Source of the DNA: DAOMNN01 sp050486545
Lineage (GTDB): Bacteria; Pseudomonadota; Gammaproteobacteria; Burkholderiales; Rhodocyclaceae
Direction of reading: 5' to 3'
NCBI GenBank assembly: GCA_050486545.1
Contig: JBJHDM010000102.1
Coordinates: 1-5,480, forward strand
DNA length: 5,480 nt
Shown here piece by piece: positions 1-5,466 of the stretch. Under the pieces are notes generated by a model. The model was not told where the DNA came from. It did no database searches and was given only the letters and a program-made list of their open reading frames with translations. The position numbers and the translations under genes were made by a program. Within the stretch, counting starts at the first letter, position 1. Each line of letters opens with the position of its first letter.

Positions 1-470
1 TGTCGGTGCGCCTGCCGATCATCTTCCTCACCGCGCGCGACAGCGATTTCGACATCGTGTCGGGCCTCCGGCTCGGGGCGGACGACTACCTGACCAAGGA
101 TGTCAGCCTGCAGCACCTGCTTGCCCGGGTCGCGGCCCTGTTCCGGCGGGTCGAGGCGCTGGCCGAGGCCCAGCCCCGGGAGGACACGGTCGAACGCGGC
201 GCGTTGCGCCTGGACGTCATGCGCCTGGCTGCGGAATGGCAGGGGCAGGCGGTGCCGCTGACGCTCACCGAATTCTGGATGGTGCATACCTTGGTGCGCA
301 ATCCGGGACACGTGAAGAGCCGCGACCAGCTCATGCACGATGCGCGCCTCGTCGACGACGGCACGATCACGTCCCACGTCAAGCGCATCCGGCGCAAGTT
401 CGCGGCCGTCGATCCCGATTTCGATGCGATCGAGAGTGTCTATGGCATGGGTTATCGCTGGAAGTCCTGA
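1..470 (+). CDS. pdsR: OmpR-family response regulator, PdsR-like (5' end outside window)
   Basis: This is the C-terminal part of a two-component response regulator, a cytoplasmic transcription factor switched on by phosphorylation from the kinase encoded just downstream. The frame is open to the left edge. The first possible start (GTG at 6) lies inside the receiver domain, so the gene is cut by the window and the phospho-accepting Asp is not visible. What remains of the receiver shows the switch Thr in IIFLTARD and the invariant Lys in DDYLTKD. A linker follows, then an OmpR/PhoB winged-helix domain: TLTEFWMVHTLVRNPGHVKS, the recognition-helix region TITSHVKRIRRKF and the terminal hairpin VYGMGYRW. 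The TEFWMVH, GHVKSRDQLM and TITSHVKRIRRKF segments recall the response regulator of the proteobacterial dedicated sortase system (PdsR, TIGR03787), from memory rather than a search. OmpR-class regulator is near certain; the PdsR subfamily is probable. Confidence 0.93.
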   Translation, partial: SVRLPIIFLTARDSDFDIVSGLRLGADDYLTKDVSLQHLLARVAALFRRVEALAEAQPREDTVERGALRLDVMRLAAEWQGQAVPLTLTEFWMVHTLVRNPGHVKSRDQLMHDARLVDDGTITSHVKRIRRKFAAVDPDFDAIESVYGMGYRWKS

Positions 471-506
471 ACGGGGAGTCCTGCGCGGCGCAGGCAGTGC
501 ACGCAC

Positions 507-2159
507 ATGAGGACGCCCGGTCCCGGCCTGCGTTTCAGCCTGCGACTCAAGCTTGCGGCATTGTCCCTGTTGCTGTTGCCCCTTCCCTGGGTCGGCTACC
601 GCTACATTCAGGAGATGGAGGCCTTCCTGCTCGAAGGGCAGCGACAGGCGCTGGTGGGGACCGCACGCGCGGTGGCTACGGCGCTGCACGACCGGCCCGA
701 ACTGATGCGCGTGCGCCCGCGCACCGGTTCGTCGGCCCTGCGTCCCGACGTGGCCCTGCTGCCTGGCGAGGAGTTGCTCGAAAGCGCCGAGCCGCGACCA
801 CTCGCGCGCGAATCCGAACCGGAACCGGGAGCGGTGCGCGAGGTCGAGGCGATCCTCCGGGGGTTGGAGCGCACGACCGCAAGGATCTGGGTCGTGAATC
901 GGGATCTGCGTGTCCTGGCGCTGGCGGGCAGTCTTGCCGGAGGGCCCGCCGAGGCCGAGGACCCCTCTTCGGAGCCCGAGTGGCGCCGGTACTGGCGCGA
1001 CCTCCTCGCCCGCGTCGTCTCGTCCCCGGCCGGAATCGTCGACGATGCGCTCGACCCGGACACGATCGCCAGCGGCCGCGAGGTGTATGAAGCGTTGTTG
1101 CTGGGGGCAGCCGGATCGCGTGTGCGCCGGTCCGGCGAGGGTGGAGTGGTGGTCGTGTCGGCGGCCCATCCGATCTGGAGTGCCGACCAGGTTCTCGGCG
1201 CGGTGGTCGTGGAAGAGAGCACGCACGAGATCCTGCTGTTGCGCAATCGGGCGCTCGAGCGCCTGTTGCTGTTGACCCTGGCCGGGGTGGTCGTCGTTGC
1301 GGTACTGGTCTTCGGGTTCGCCACGCGCTTGTCCTCGCGCATCCGCCGCCTGCGCGACGAGGCCGAGAACGCGATCGATGCGAGCGGCCGGATCACCGGA
1401 CTGGCGACCGGTTCGGGTGCAGGCGACGAGGTCGGCGACTTGTCACGAAGCTTTTCGGCCCTGCTCGACCGTCTGCGGCGGCACCACACCTACCTCGAGA
1501 GCATGGCCAGCCGCCTGTCGCACGAGTTGCGCACGCCGGTGGCGGTCGTGCGCTCCTCGTTGGAGAACCTGCGCGCGGAGACCCTGCCCGACGGCGCCCG
1601 GACCTACATGGATCGTGCCGAGGCGGGATTGACCCGTTTGTCGAAAATCCTGTCGCGCATGAGCGAAGCGACGCGCATGGAGCAGGCGCTGGCGACCACC
1701 GAAACCGAGCGCTTCGACCTGCGGCTCGTCGTGTCGGAATGTGTCAACGGCTACCGGATCGCCTACCCGCGACGACGTTTCGAGGTGGACCTGCCGGAGT
1801 ATCCGGTCTGGGTCGTCGGTGCCCCGGATCTGGCGGCCCAGATGCTCGACAAGCTCGTCGAGAATGCAGCGGATTTCGCCTTTCCCGATACGCCGATCGG
1901 CATCGGGCTCGCCTTTCGCACGACCACGGTCGTGCTCTCGGTGACCGACTTCGGTCCGGTGCTTCCGCCAGAGCTGGAGGGGCGTCTGTTCGAATCCATG
2001 GTCTCGGCGCGGTCCCGCGATACCGATTCGGAGCCGCACCTCGGGCTGGGCCTGTTCGTCGCCCGAATGATCGCCGCCTTCCATGGCGGCACGCTGCGTG
2101 CCGAGAACCTTCCGGCTGGAGAGGGGGTGCGGGTGACCGCCGAGCTCCGGTCGGCCTGA
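507..2159 (+). CDS. pdsS: Membrane sensor histidine kinase, PdsS-like
   Basis: This 550-residue inner-membrane kinase is presumed to sense an envelope signal and phosphorylate the regulator encoded 36 bases upstream. In order it has: basic N-terminus and transmembrane helix 1 (about 14-34); a periplasmic domain (about 35-250) with an acidic, Pro-rich middle and two Cache-like strand patterns (IWVVNRDLRVLALAG near 127 and VVVVSAAHPIW near 214); helix 2 (about 252-272); HAMP (about 273-325); HisKA with the H-box SHELRTP, phospho-His 339; and HATPase with an N-box around Asn453 (KLVENAADF), G1 around Asp481 and G2 as HLGLGLFVAR (511-520). G1 reads DFGPVLP, lacking the second Gly of DxGxG. The phrases GTARAVATALHDRPEL, LFESMVSAR and HLGLGLF recall the sortase-system kinase PdsS (TIGR03785), from memory. 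ATG 507 is the first usable start after an in-frame stop; its Shine-Dalgarno is poor, so translation may depend on the upstream gene. Kinase assignment is firm; subfamily is probable. Confidence 0.94.
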   Translation: MRTPGPGLRFSLRLKLAALSLLLLPLPWVGYRYIQEMEAFLLEGQRQALVGTARAVATALHDRPELMRVRPRTGSSALRPDVALLPGEELLESAEPRPLARESEPEPGAVREVEAILRGLERTTARIWVVNRDLRVLALAGSLAGGPAEAEDPSSEPEWRRYWRDLLARVVSSPAGIVDDALDPDTIASGREVYEALLLGAAGSRVRRSGEGGVVVVSAAHPIWSADQVLGAVVVEESTHEILLLRNRALERLLLLTLAGVVVVAVLVFGFATRLSSRIRRLRDEAENAIDASGRITGLATGSGAGDEVGDLSRSFSALLDRLRRHHTYLESMASRLSHELRTPVAVVRSSLENLRAETLPDGARTYMDRAEAGLTRLSKILSRMSEATRMEQALATTETERFDLRLVVSECVNGYRIAYPRRRFEVDLPEYPVWVVGAPDLAAQMLDKLVENAADFAFPDTPIGIGLAFRTTTVVLSVTDFGPVLPPELEGRLFESMVSARSRDTDSEPHLGLGLFVARMIAAFHGGTLRAENLPAGEGVRVTAELRSA

Positions 2160-2160
2160 T

Positions 2161-2187
2161 GAGGGCCGGCTGAACGGGCCATCCCTC
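2161..2187 (+). terminator. Possible weak hairpin after the kinase gene
   Basis: Directly after the kinase stop codon, GAGGG (2161-2165) can pair with CCCTC (2183-2187). The interior holds two GGCC tetramers (2164-2167 and 2177-2180) that offer alternative pairing. No T-tract follows, so this is at best a weak or Rho-assisted end for the two-component transcript, and read-through into the lipoprotein gene is possible. Confidence 0.2.
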
Positions 2188-2234
2188 GGTTCGGTGCCAA
2201 GAATTGAAACAATCTTGCGCACCGCACGCGAAAC

Positions 2235-2247
2235 TCCTGCGGCAGGA
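2235..2247. promoter_or_regulatory. 13-base palindrome upstream of the osmB-like gene
   Basis: TCCTGC (2235-2240) and GCAGGA (2242-2247) form a perfect inverted repeat around one central G. It sits at about the -35 position relative to the putative -10 element at 2261, where a dimeric regulator could act on transcription. The symmetry is seen directly; operator function is inference. Short palindromes of this size also arise by chance in GC-rich DNA. Confidence 0.25.
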
Positions 2248-2273
2248 TCCGTCCAATTGATATAAGCGTCACC
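2238..2273 (+). promoter_or_regulatory. Putative promoter of the osmB-like lipoprotein gene
   Basis: The intergenic region is clearly more AT-rich than its surroundings near CAATTGATATAAGCG. TATAAG at 2261-2266 matches a sigma-70/sigma-S -10 hexamer at five of six positions. At the expected -35 distance there is only a poor match, lying in the palindrome at 2235-2247. A good -10 with a poor -35 suits a sigma-S or activator-dependent promoter, as known for E. coli osmB. Transcription would begin near 2273, about 45 bases before the start codon. No experimental support is available here. Confidence 0.35.
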
Positions 2274-2289
2274 AGGGGCTCGTCCCCTG
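2273..2289 (+). promoter_or_regulatory. Hairpin at the predicted 5' end of the osmB-like mRNA
   Basis: CAGGGG (2273-2278) pairs perfectly with CCCCTG (2284-2289) across a five-base loop. It lies at the predicted transcription start and 17 bases before the Shine-Dalgarno GGAGG at 2307-2311, which it leaves free. A 5'-terminal stem-loop like this could protect the mRNA from decay; that role is inferred from position only. Confidence 0.3.
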
Positions 2290-2317
2290 ATGCGCTGATC
2301 TTGTATGGAGGCCCGAT

Positions 2318-2536
2318 ATGAAGAACAAGATTCTGATCCCTGCAGCAGTTCTGATGCTGGCCCTGGGTGGTTGTGCCACCTGGGACAGCATGTCCGCAAG
2401 ACAACAAAGCGCCGTGGTCGGAGCCGGAGTCGGTGGCGTTGCCGGCGCGGTCGTGACCGATGGCAGCGTACTCGGCACCGTTGGCGGTGCGGCGATCGGC
2501 GGCGTGGTCGGCGATCAGGTCGGAAAGAACCGCTGA
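2318..2536 (+). CDS. osmB: OsmB-like glycine-zipper outer-membrane lipoprotein
   Basis: This is a 72-residue small lipoprotein. Residues 1-18 form a signal peptide (MKNK followed by a hydrophobic run) ending in the lipobox LGG|C, with Cys19 as the predicted lipidation site. Ala20 at +2 gives no inner-membrane retention signal, so the outer membrane is the likely destination. The 54-residue mature part is a glycine-zipper 2TM domain, with repeated GxxxG spacing in GAGVGGVAGAVV and GTVGGAAIGGVVG. The segment VVTDGSVLGTVGGAAIGGVV closely resembles the C-terminal half of E. coli OsmB as remembered, an osmotically and sigma-S-induced lipoprotein of uncertain function. The start is well supported by GGAGG (2307-2311), six bases before ATG. 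It follows the kinase gene by 158 bases on the same strand with its own likely promoter, so it is probably a separate unit. It could be named simply a glycine-zipper 2TM protein. Confidence 0.9.
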   Translation: MKNKILIPAAVLMLALGGCATWDSMSARQQSAVVGAGVGGVAGAVVTDGSVLGTVGGAAIGGVVGDQVGKNR

Positions 2537-2553
2537 GTGTTGGCGGACGCCGC

Positions 2554-2577
2554 GGCGACGCGGTTTCAGGCGTCGCC
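2554..2577. terminator. Hairpin at the convergent gene junction
   Basis: GGCGACGC (2554-2561) and GCGTCGCC (2570-2577) form a perfect eight-base stem with an eight-base loop. It lies between the osmB-like gene (stop 2534-2536) and the converging DUF2798 gene, whose stop codon at 2566-2568 is in the loop. A bidirectional terminator is the natural reading. Neither side has a T-tract, so intrinsic termination efficiency is doubtful. Confidence 0.45.
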
Positions 2578-2799
2578 GTAGAGTCCGACCAAAATCCTTC
2601 TTGTCAGCCGTTGCGCGATGGGGATCGCGATGTACGCCGCCACCGCGGCGGCCGGCCAGGCGATGACGAAGGCCTTGGCCCATAGGACGATGTAGTCGGA
2701 CGGAAAGCCGAGGTTGATCCAGGTGATGAGGGCGGTCATCAGGAACGCCATGATGCCGGCCATGATCACCGGCTGGATGTGCTGGGGCTTGAGTCGCAT
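2566..2799 (-). CDS. Small two-helix membrane protein, DUF2798-like
   Basis: This is a 77-residue protein of unknown function. It has a basic N-terminus (MRLKPQH), a first hydrophobic helix (about residues 9-30, ending in WINLGFP), a short polar link and a second helix (about 39-62), then a basic tail (QRLTRR). The paired helices with the central NLGFPSDY turn match the DUF2798 family of small inner-membrane proteins, recalled from memory. I prefer the ATG at 2799, because GGGA lies eight bases before it. An ATG three codons upstream (2808) is possible but has its G-rich stretch directly abutting. The frame stays open to 2913, but that extension overlaps the 3' end of pxpA and reads as non-membrane filler. 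It is the last gene after pxpB, pxpC and pxpA on this strand, about 50 bases beyond pxpA, so co-transcription is plausible. An AT-rich patch just upstream could give it its own promoter. Confidence 0.75.
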   Translation of the reverse strand: MRLKPQHIQPVIMAGIMAFLMTALITWINLGFPSDYIVLWAKAFVIAWPAAAVAAYIAIPIAQRLTRRILVGLYGDA

Positions 2800-2808
2800 T
2801 GTTGTCAT

Positions 2809-2846
2809 CCCGTAGTGGGTATATTCATAATTTGCGATATTGTCGC
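2809..2846 (-). promoter_or_regulatory. AT-rich gap before the DUF2798 gene, possible weak promoter
   Basis: This short intergenic stretch is strikingly AT-rich for the window. Read on the minus strand it holds GCGACA, 17 bases, then TATACC, each matching four of six consensus bases of -35 and -10. The resulting transcript would start only a few bases before the start codon, which weakens the case. It may simply be a relaxed intergenic sequence. Confidence 0.2.
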
Positions 2847-2873
2847 CGATCACGCGAGGTTTGTGCGTGATCG
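2847..2873 (-). terminator. Hairpin over the pxpA stop codon
   Basis: CGATCACGC (2847-2855) and GCGTGATCG (2865-2873) form a perfect nine-base inverted repeat with a nine-base loop, and the pxpA stop codon (2850-2852) lies inside one arm. Downstream on the minus strand is an AT-rich stretch but no U-run. It could act as a partial terminator or as an mRNA-stabilising 3' stem separating pxpA from the small membrane-protein gene. This role is inferred. Confidence 0.3.
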
Positions 2874-3644
2874 TTGGAACGCCGCGAGCTGTGGGAGCGG
2901 CTTGAGCGCACATCCCCCCTCGCGCAGAGCCTCCCGGACCGCGGCGGCGACTTCCACCGCGTGGGCGTTGTCACCGTGCACGCAGATGCTGTGGAAGGGT
3001 ACCTGCAGGCGCTTCCCGGACACCGATACGATTCCTTCCGCGTCGAGCATGCGCAGTACGTGGGCCACGCATTCGGCCGTGCGAGTCAGCACCGCGCCGG
3101 GCTGATTGCGCGGCACGAGCTGTCCGCCATCGGTATAGGTCCGGTCCGCGAAGATCTCGCCGGCGACGGCCAGCCCTTCGCGCAGACCAGCCTCGGCGAG
3201 CTTCGAGCCCGCAGGGGCGAGCAGGATCAACGAGGCATCGAAGCTGCGTACGGCCTTGGCGACCCGTGCGGCGAGGGTTGTGTCTTCGGCGGCCATGTTG
3301 CTCAGTGCGCCATGGGGTTTGACGTGCGTCATCGGCAGGCCTTCGACGCGGGCCATGCCGGCCAGCGCGGCGAGCTGGTAGAGGATCATCGCCTGCAACT
3401 CGTCGGCAGCCAGATGCATCGGCCGTCTTCCGAATCCCTGTAGATCGGGGAACGACGGATGCGCGCCCACGCTTACCCCGGCCTTGCGGGCCGCGTGCAG
3501 CGTGCGACGCATGACCAGGGGGTCTCCGGCATGAAACCCGCATGCGATGCTTGCGCTGTCGACGATGGCCAGCAAGGCCGGATCGTCGCCCATCCTCCAC
3601 GCACCGAACGATTCTCCCAGGTCGGCGTTCAGGTTCAGTTCCAT
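2850..3644 (-). CDS. pxpA: 5-oxoprolinase subunit PxpA (LamB/YcsF family)
   Basis: This 264-residue cytoplasmic protein is a subunit of the prokaryotic ATP-dependent 5-oxoprolinase, which with PxpB and PxpC converts 5-oxoproline to glutamate. It is close to the family's usual length of about 250. Family signatures appear in order: NLNADLGESFG (4-14), ACGFHAGDP (34-42), GAHPSFPD and FGRR (60-74), HVKPHGAL (107-114), EIFADRTYTDGGQLVPR (163-179) and CVHGDNAHAV (221-230). The family's HVKPHGALYN segment reads HGALSN here, with Ser115 in place of Tyr; the other polar and acidic residues are intact. ATG 3644 is supported by AGGGAAG (3651-3657) with a six-base spacer. It follows pxpC by 32 bases, in the pxpB-pxpC-pxpA order known from E. 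coli ybgJKL. The identification is firm. Confidence 0.96.
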   Translation of the reverse strand: MELNLNADLGESFGAWRMGDDPALLAIVDSASIACGFHAGDPLVMRRTLHAARKAGVSVGAHPSFPDLQGFGRRPMHLAADELQAMILYQLAALAGMARVEGLPMTHVKPHGALSNMAAEDTTLAARVAKAVRSFDASLILLAPAGSKLAEAGLREGLAVAGEIFADRTYTDGGQLVPRNQPGAVLTRTAECVAHVLRMLDAEGIVSVSGKRLQVPFHSICVHGDNAHAVEVAAAVREALREGGCALKPLPQLAAFQRSRTNLA

Positions 3645-3676
3645 CGTGATCTTCCCTTCCTGTCCTGTCCGTTTGG

Positions 3677-4720
3677 TTATTCGCCGTCACCGGAGGTTCG
3701 TGCGCTGATGACGCCGTCGACCAGATTGGCCGTGTACAGGGCCTGCAGGTCGGGCTGTTCCGACCTGCGGGTCCGGATCGACGCGAGGAATTCGCGTGTG
3801 CAGGCCTCCTCGTCTCGCGCGATGCGAACGCCTTCTGCGGCATCGACGGCTGCGAAGCGCAGGGGCGTGCCCGGCGGCATTGCGGCGAGCCGGTGCAGAT
3901 CGGCCGAGACGACGGTTGCGATCTTCGCATAGCCCCCTGCGGTCTGGCCGTCGGCAAGCAGCACGATCGGCTGCCCGCTGGCGGGCACCTGGACCGAGCC
4001 CGGCACGGTTGCGTCCGATACGATCTCGTGGCCGAACGCCGGGATCGCATCGAGCGCAGGGCCGTCGAGACGCACGCCCATGCGGTCGGCCGCCGCGCCG
4101 ACCCGGAAGGGCGTCGATACGAGGCGTGCCCAGGCTTCGTCGCTGAAGTGCTCGCGCTGCGGGCCGGCGACGAGGCGGATCGGAGCGGACGAGAATCCGG
4201 GCGGATCGGGCAGGAACCGGTCAGGCCCCGGTGCGGCGCTGGCGGCCGGAAGCGTGTCCCCGCTCGCGAGCGTACGCCCGTCTAGGCCGCCCAATACCGC
4301 ACGCGCATAGGTCGACACGCTTCCGAGCACGGAGGAAAGTGTCAGTCCGACGACCGCAACGGCTGCGATCCTGCCCGGCCGGATGACCCGAATGCGCAGG
4401 CGCTGGCCCGGTTCGAGAACGAAACTGCGCCAGGCCTCGAGCGGGTAAACCTGGCCGTCGCCCGGGTCGAGTTCGAGCGTCGCATCGCCGGCCACCGCGA
4501 TGCGCAGGGCGGCATCGCGTGCGGTGAACTGCTGCCCCCCGTCGAAACATTCGAGCACCGGTCCGTCCTCCGTGTTGCCGGCCAGGCGATTGGCGATGCG
4601 CATCAGGCGGCGGTCCAGGATGCCTGACCACGGGACGCCCATCCGCCGCAAGCCGAAGCGCCCGGCATCCTGCACCGAGGTCAAGGCGCCGGCCGAGAGG
4701 ATCTGCAGCCTGGCGTTCAT
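3677..4720 (-). CDS. pxpC: 5-oxoprolinase subunit PxpC (KipA/biotin-dependent carboxyltransferase-like)
   Basis: This 347-residue protein is the cyclophilin-like-fold subunit that forms a complex with PxpB and works with PxpA in ATP-dependent 5-oxoproline hydrolysis. Its relatives include B. subtilis KipA and the urea amidolyase carboxyltransferase module. Visible signatures are SVQDAGRFGLRRMGVPWSG (15-33), RIANRLAGN (41-49), ALRIAVAGDA (71-80), SVSTYARAVLGGLDGR (134-149), ADRMGVRLDGPAL (211-223) and VPGSVQVPASGQPIVLLADG (239-258) followed by QTAGGYAKIATVVSADL. About 55 residues follow the last motif and end in a Glu/Asp-rich tail. The start at 4720 is chosen because its ATG overlaps the pxpB stop as ATGA, a sign of translational coupling. 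An in-frame ATG at 4744 would extend it by eight residues into pxpB. Family assignment is firm; 'biotin-dependent' is a legacy label, as no biotin domain is present. Confidence 0.96.
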   Translation of the reverse strand: MNARLQILSAGALTSVQDAGRFGLRRMGVPWSGILDRRLMRIANRLAGNTEDGPVLECFDGGQQFTARDAALRIAVAGDATLELDPGDGQVYPLEAWRSFVLEPGQRLRIRVIRPGRIAAVAVVGLTLSSVLGSVSTYARAVLGGLDGRTLASGDTLPAASAAPGPDRFLPDPPGFSSAPIRLVAGPQREHFSDEAWARLVSTPFRVGAAADRMGVRLDGPALDAIPAFGHEIVSDATVPGSVQVPASGQPIVLLADGQTAGGYAKIATVVSADLHRLAAMPPGTPLRFAAVDAAEGVRIARDEEACTREFLASIRTRRSEQPDLQALYTANLVDGVISARTSGDGE

Positions 4721-5466
4721 GTGCGCTCCAGCCCGGTGCGGCACCAGGATCGCGGATCGAGCTCCCCGCTTGCGATTGCGGCTTTGATGCGTTCGTATTC
4801 AGCGCGGCCCACCGCCTCGAAGCGTACGCGGTCGCCCGCGGCGAGCAGGGCCGGCGGGTTGCCGACGGGATCGAACAGCGGCGCCGGGCAGCGCCCGATC
4901 AGGTGCCAGCCGCCCGGACTCTCCCACGGATAGATCGCGGTCAGGCCGGTGGCGATCGCGACGCTTCCTGCCGGGACGTGTGTGCGCGGATCGTGTCGGC
5001 GTGGCAGGCGCAGGGGTTCGGGCACATCGCCCATGAACGGGAAGCCGGGGAGGAAACCGAGCATGTAGACCACGTATTCGGTATCGGTATGCTGGCGAAC
5101 CACTTCTTCGGGCGCGATGCCGGCCAGGCGTGCGACGTCCGCCAGGTCCGGCGCCGCGTCGTTCTCGTAGCAGGCGGGCAGCCGCCAGTGGCGCACGTCG
5201 CCCGGTGCGTTCGGCCGCCCCGGTTCCAGGAGCGGTTGCACGGCCTCGAGCAAGGTTTCGCGGTCGGTTTGAAGGGGATCGAAGAGCAGCGTCAGCGATC
5301 GGAAGGTCGGCACCGCCTCGATCAGCCCCGGAATGCGACCATCCCGGCAGGCTGCCGTGATCGCCCGGTCGAGCGCCTCGACCCGGGCCTGCAGCGCGGG
5401 ATCGATCGCATTGCCGAATTCGATCGTGATGGCGGCATCGCCGGCATCGAGCACGCGAAGCGTCAC
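4717..5466 (-). CDS. pxpB: 5-oxoprolinase subunit PxpB (KipI family)
   Basis: This protein of about 249 residues is the partner of PxpC in the 5-oxoprolinase complex and is homologous to B. subtilis KipI, an inhibitor of the sporulation kinase KinA. The N-terminal domain holds a FRSLTLLFDP strand (55-64). The C-terminal domain has VVYMLGFLPGFPFMGDVP (132-149), VPAGSVAIATGLTAIYPWES (164-183) and PGGWHLIGRCP (184-194), the hallmark KipI motifs. Length is slightly above the 220-240 usual for the family. The annotated start is a GTG at 5466 without a clear Shine-Dalgarno; the frame remains open to the right edge, so the true start could be outside the window. It is the first visible gene of the minus-strand pxpB-pxpC-pxpA operon, and its promoter must lie beyond the window. 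With pxpC and pxpA complete alongside, a 5-oxoprolinase role is much likelier than kinase inhibition. Confidence 0.94.
   Translation of the reverse strand: MTLRVLDAGDAAITIEFGNAIDPALQARVEALDRAITAACRDGRIPGLIEAVPTFRSLTLLFDPLQTDRETLLEAVQPLLEPGRPNAPGDVRHWRLPACYENDAAPDLADVARLAGIAPEEVVRQHTDTEYVVYMLGFLPGFPFMGDVPEPLRLPRRHDPRTHVPAGSVAIATGLTAIYPWESPGGWHLIGRCPAPLFDPVGNPPALLAAGDRVRFEAVGRAEYERIKAAIASGELDPRSWCRTGLERT

Noticed and set aside
6..8. GTG as the start of a complete response regulator
   Set aside because: It falls inside a conserved receiver strand, and the frame is open to the left edge. The gene is truncated by the window.
236..1090. Plus-strand frame overlapping the regulator and kinase genes
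   Set aside because: It is Arg/Ala/Gly-rich, crosses the boundary between two solid genes in a different frame and shows no motif.
1443..2399. Long minus-strand frame of about 318 codons opposite the kinase gene
   Set aside because: It lies antisense to the well-supported HisKA/HATPase coding region and has Arg/Gly/His-rich composition with no domain pattern. It is typical of high-GC shadow frames.
1763..2683. Second long minus-strand frame crossing the kinase end, the osmB-like gene and the junction
   Set aside because: It spans two real genes and the AT-rich promoter region, with low-complexity Arg/Ser-rich sequence and no recognisable motif.
2305..2685. Plus-strand frame of about 126 codons overlapping the osmB-like gene
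   Set aside because: It is very Arg-rich, and the alternative frame has a lipobox, a glycine zipper and a well-placed Shine-Dalgarno.
2800..2913. N-terminal extension of the DUF2798 protein
   Set aside because: The extension overlaps the pxpA 3' end and its stop hairpin. The internal ATG has a better Shine-Dalgarno and fits the family's short N-terminus.
2874..3443. Plus-strand frame of about 189 codons opposite pxpA
   Set aside because: It is antisense to a complete pxpA and has no family pattern.
2971..4050. Minus-strand frame overlapping pxpC and pxpA
   Set aside because: It is a frame-shifted shadow of the two oxoprolinase genes, which carry full family signatures in the other frame.
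4717..5466. KipI-type sporulation kinase inhibitor function for the pxpB product
   Set aside because: pxpC and pxpA lie next to it in the canonical oxoprolinase order, and nothing else in the window suggests a spore former.
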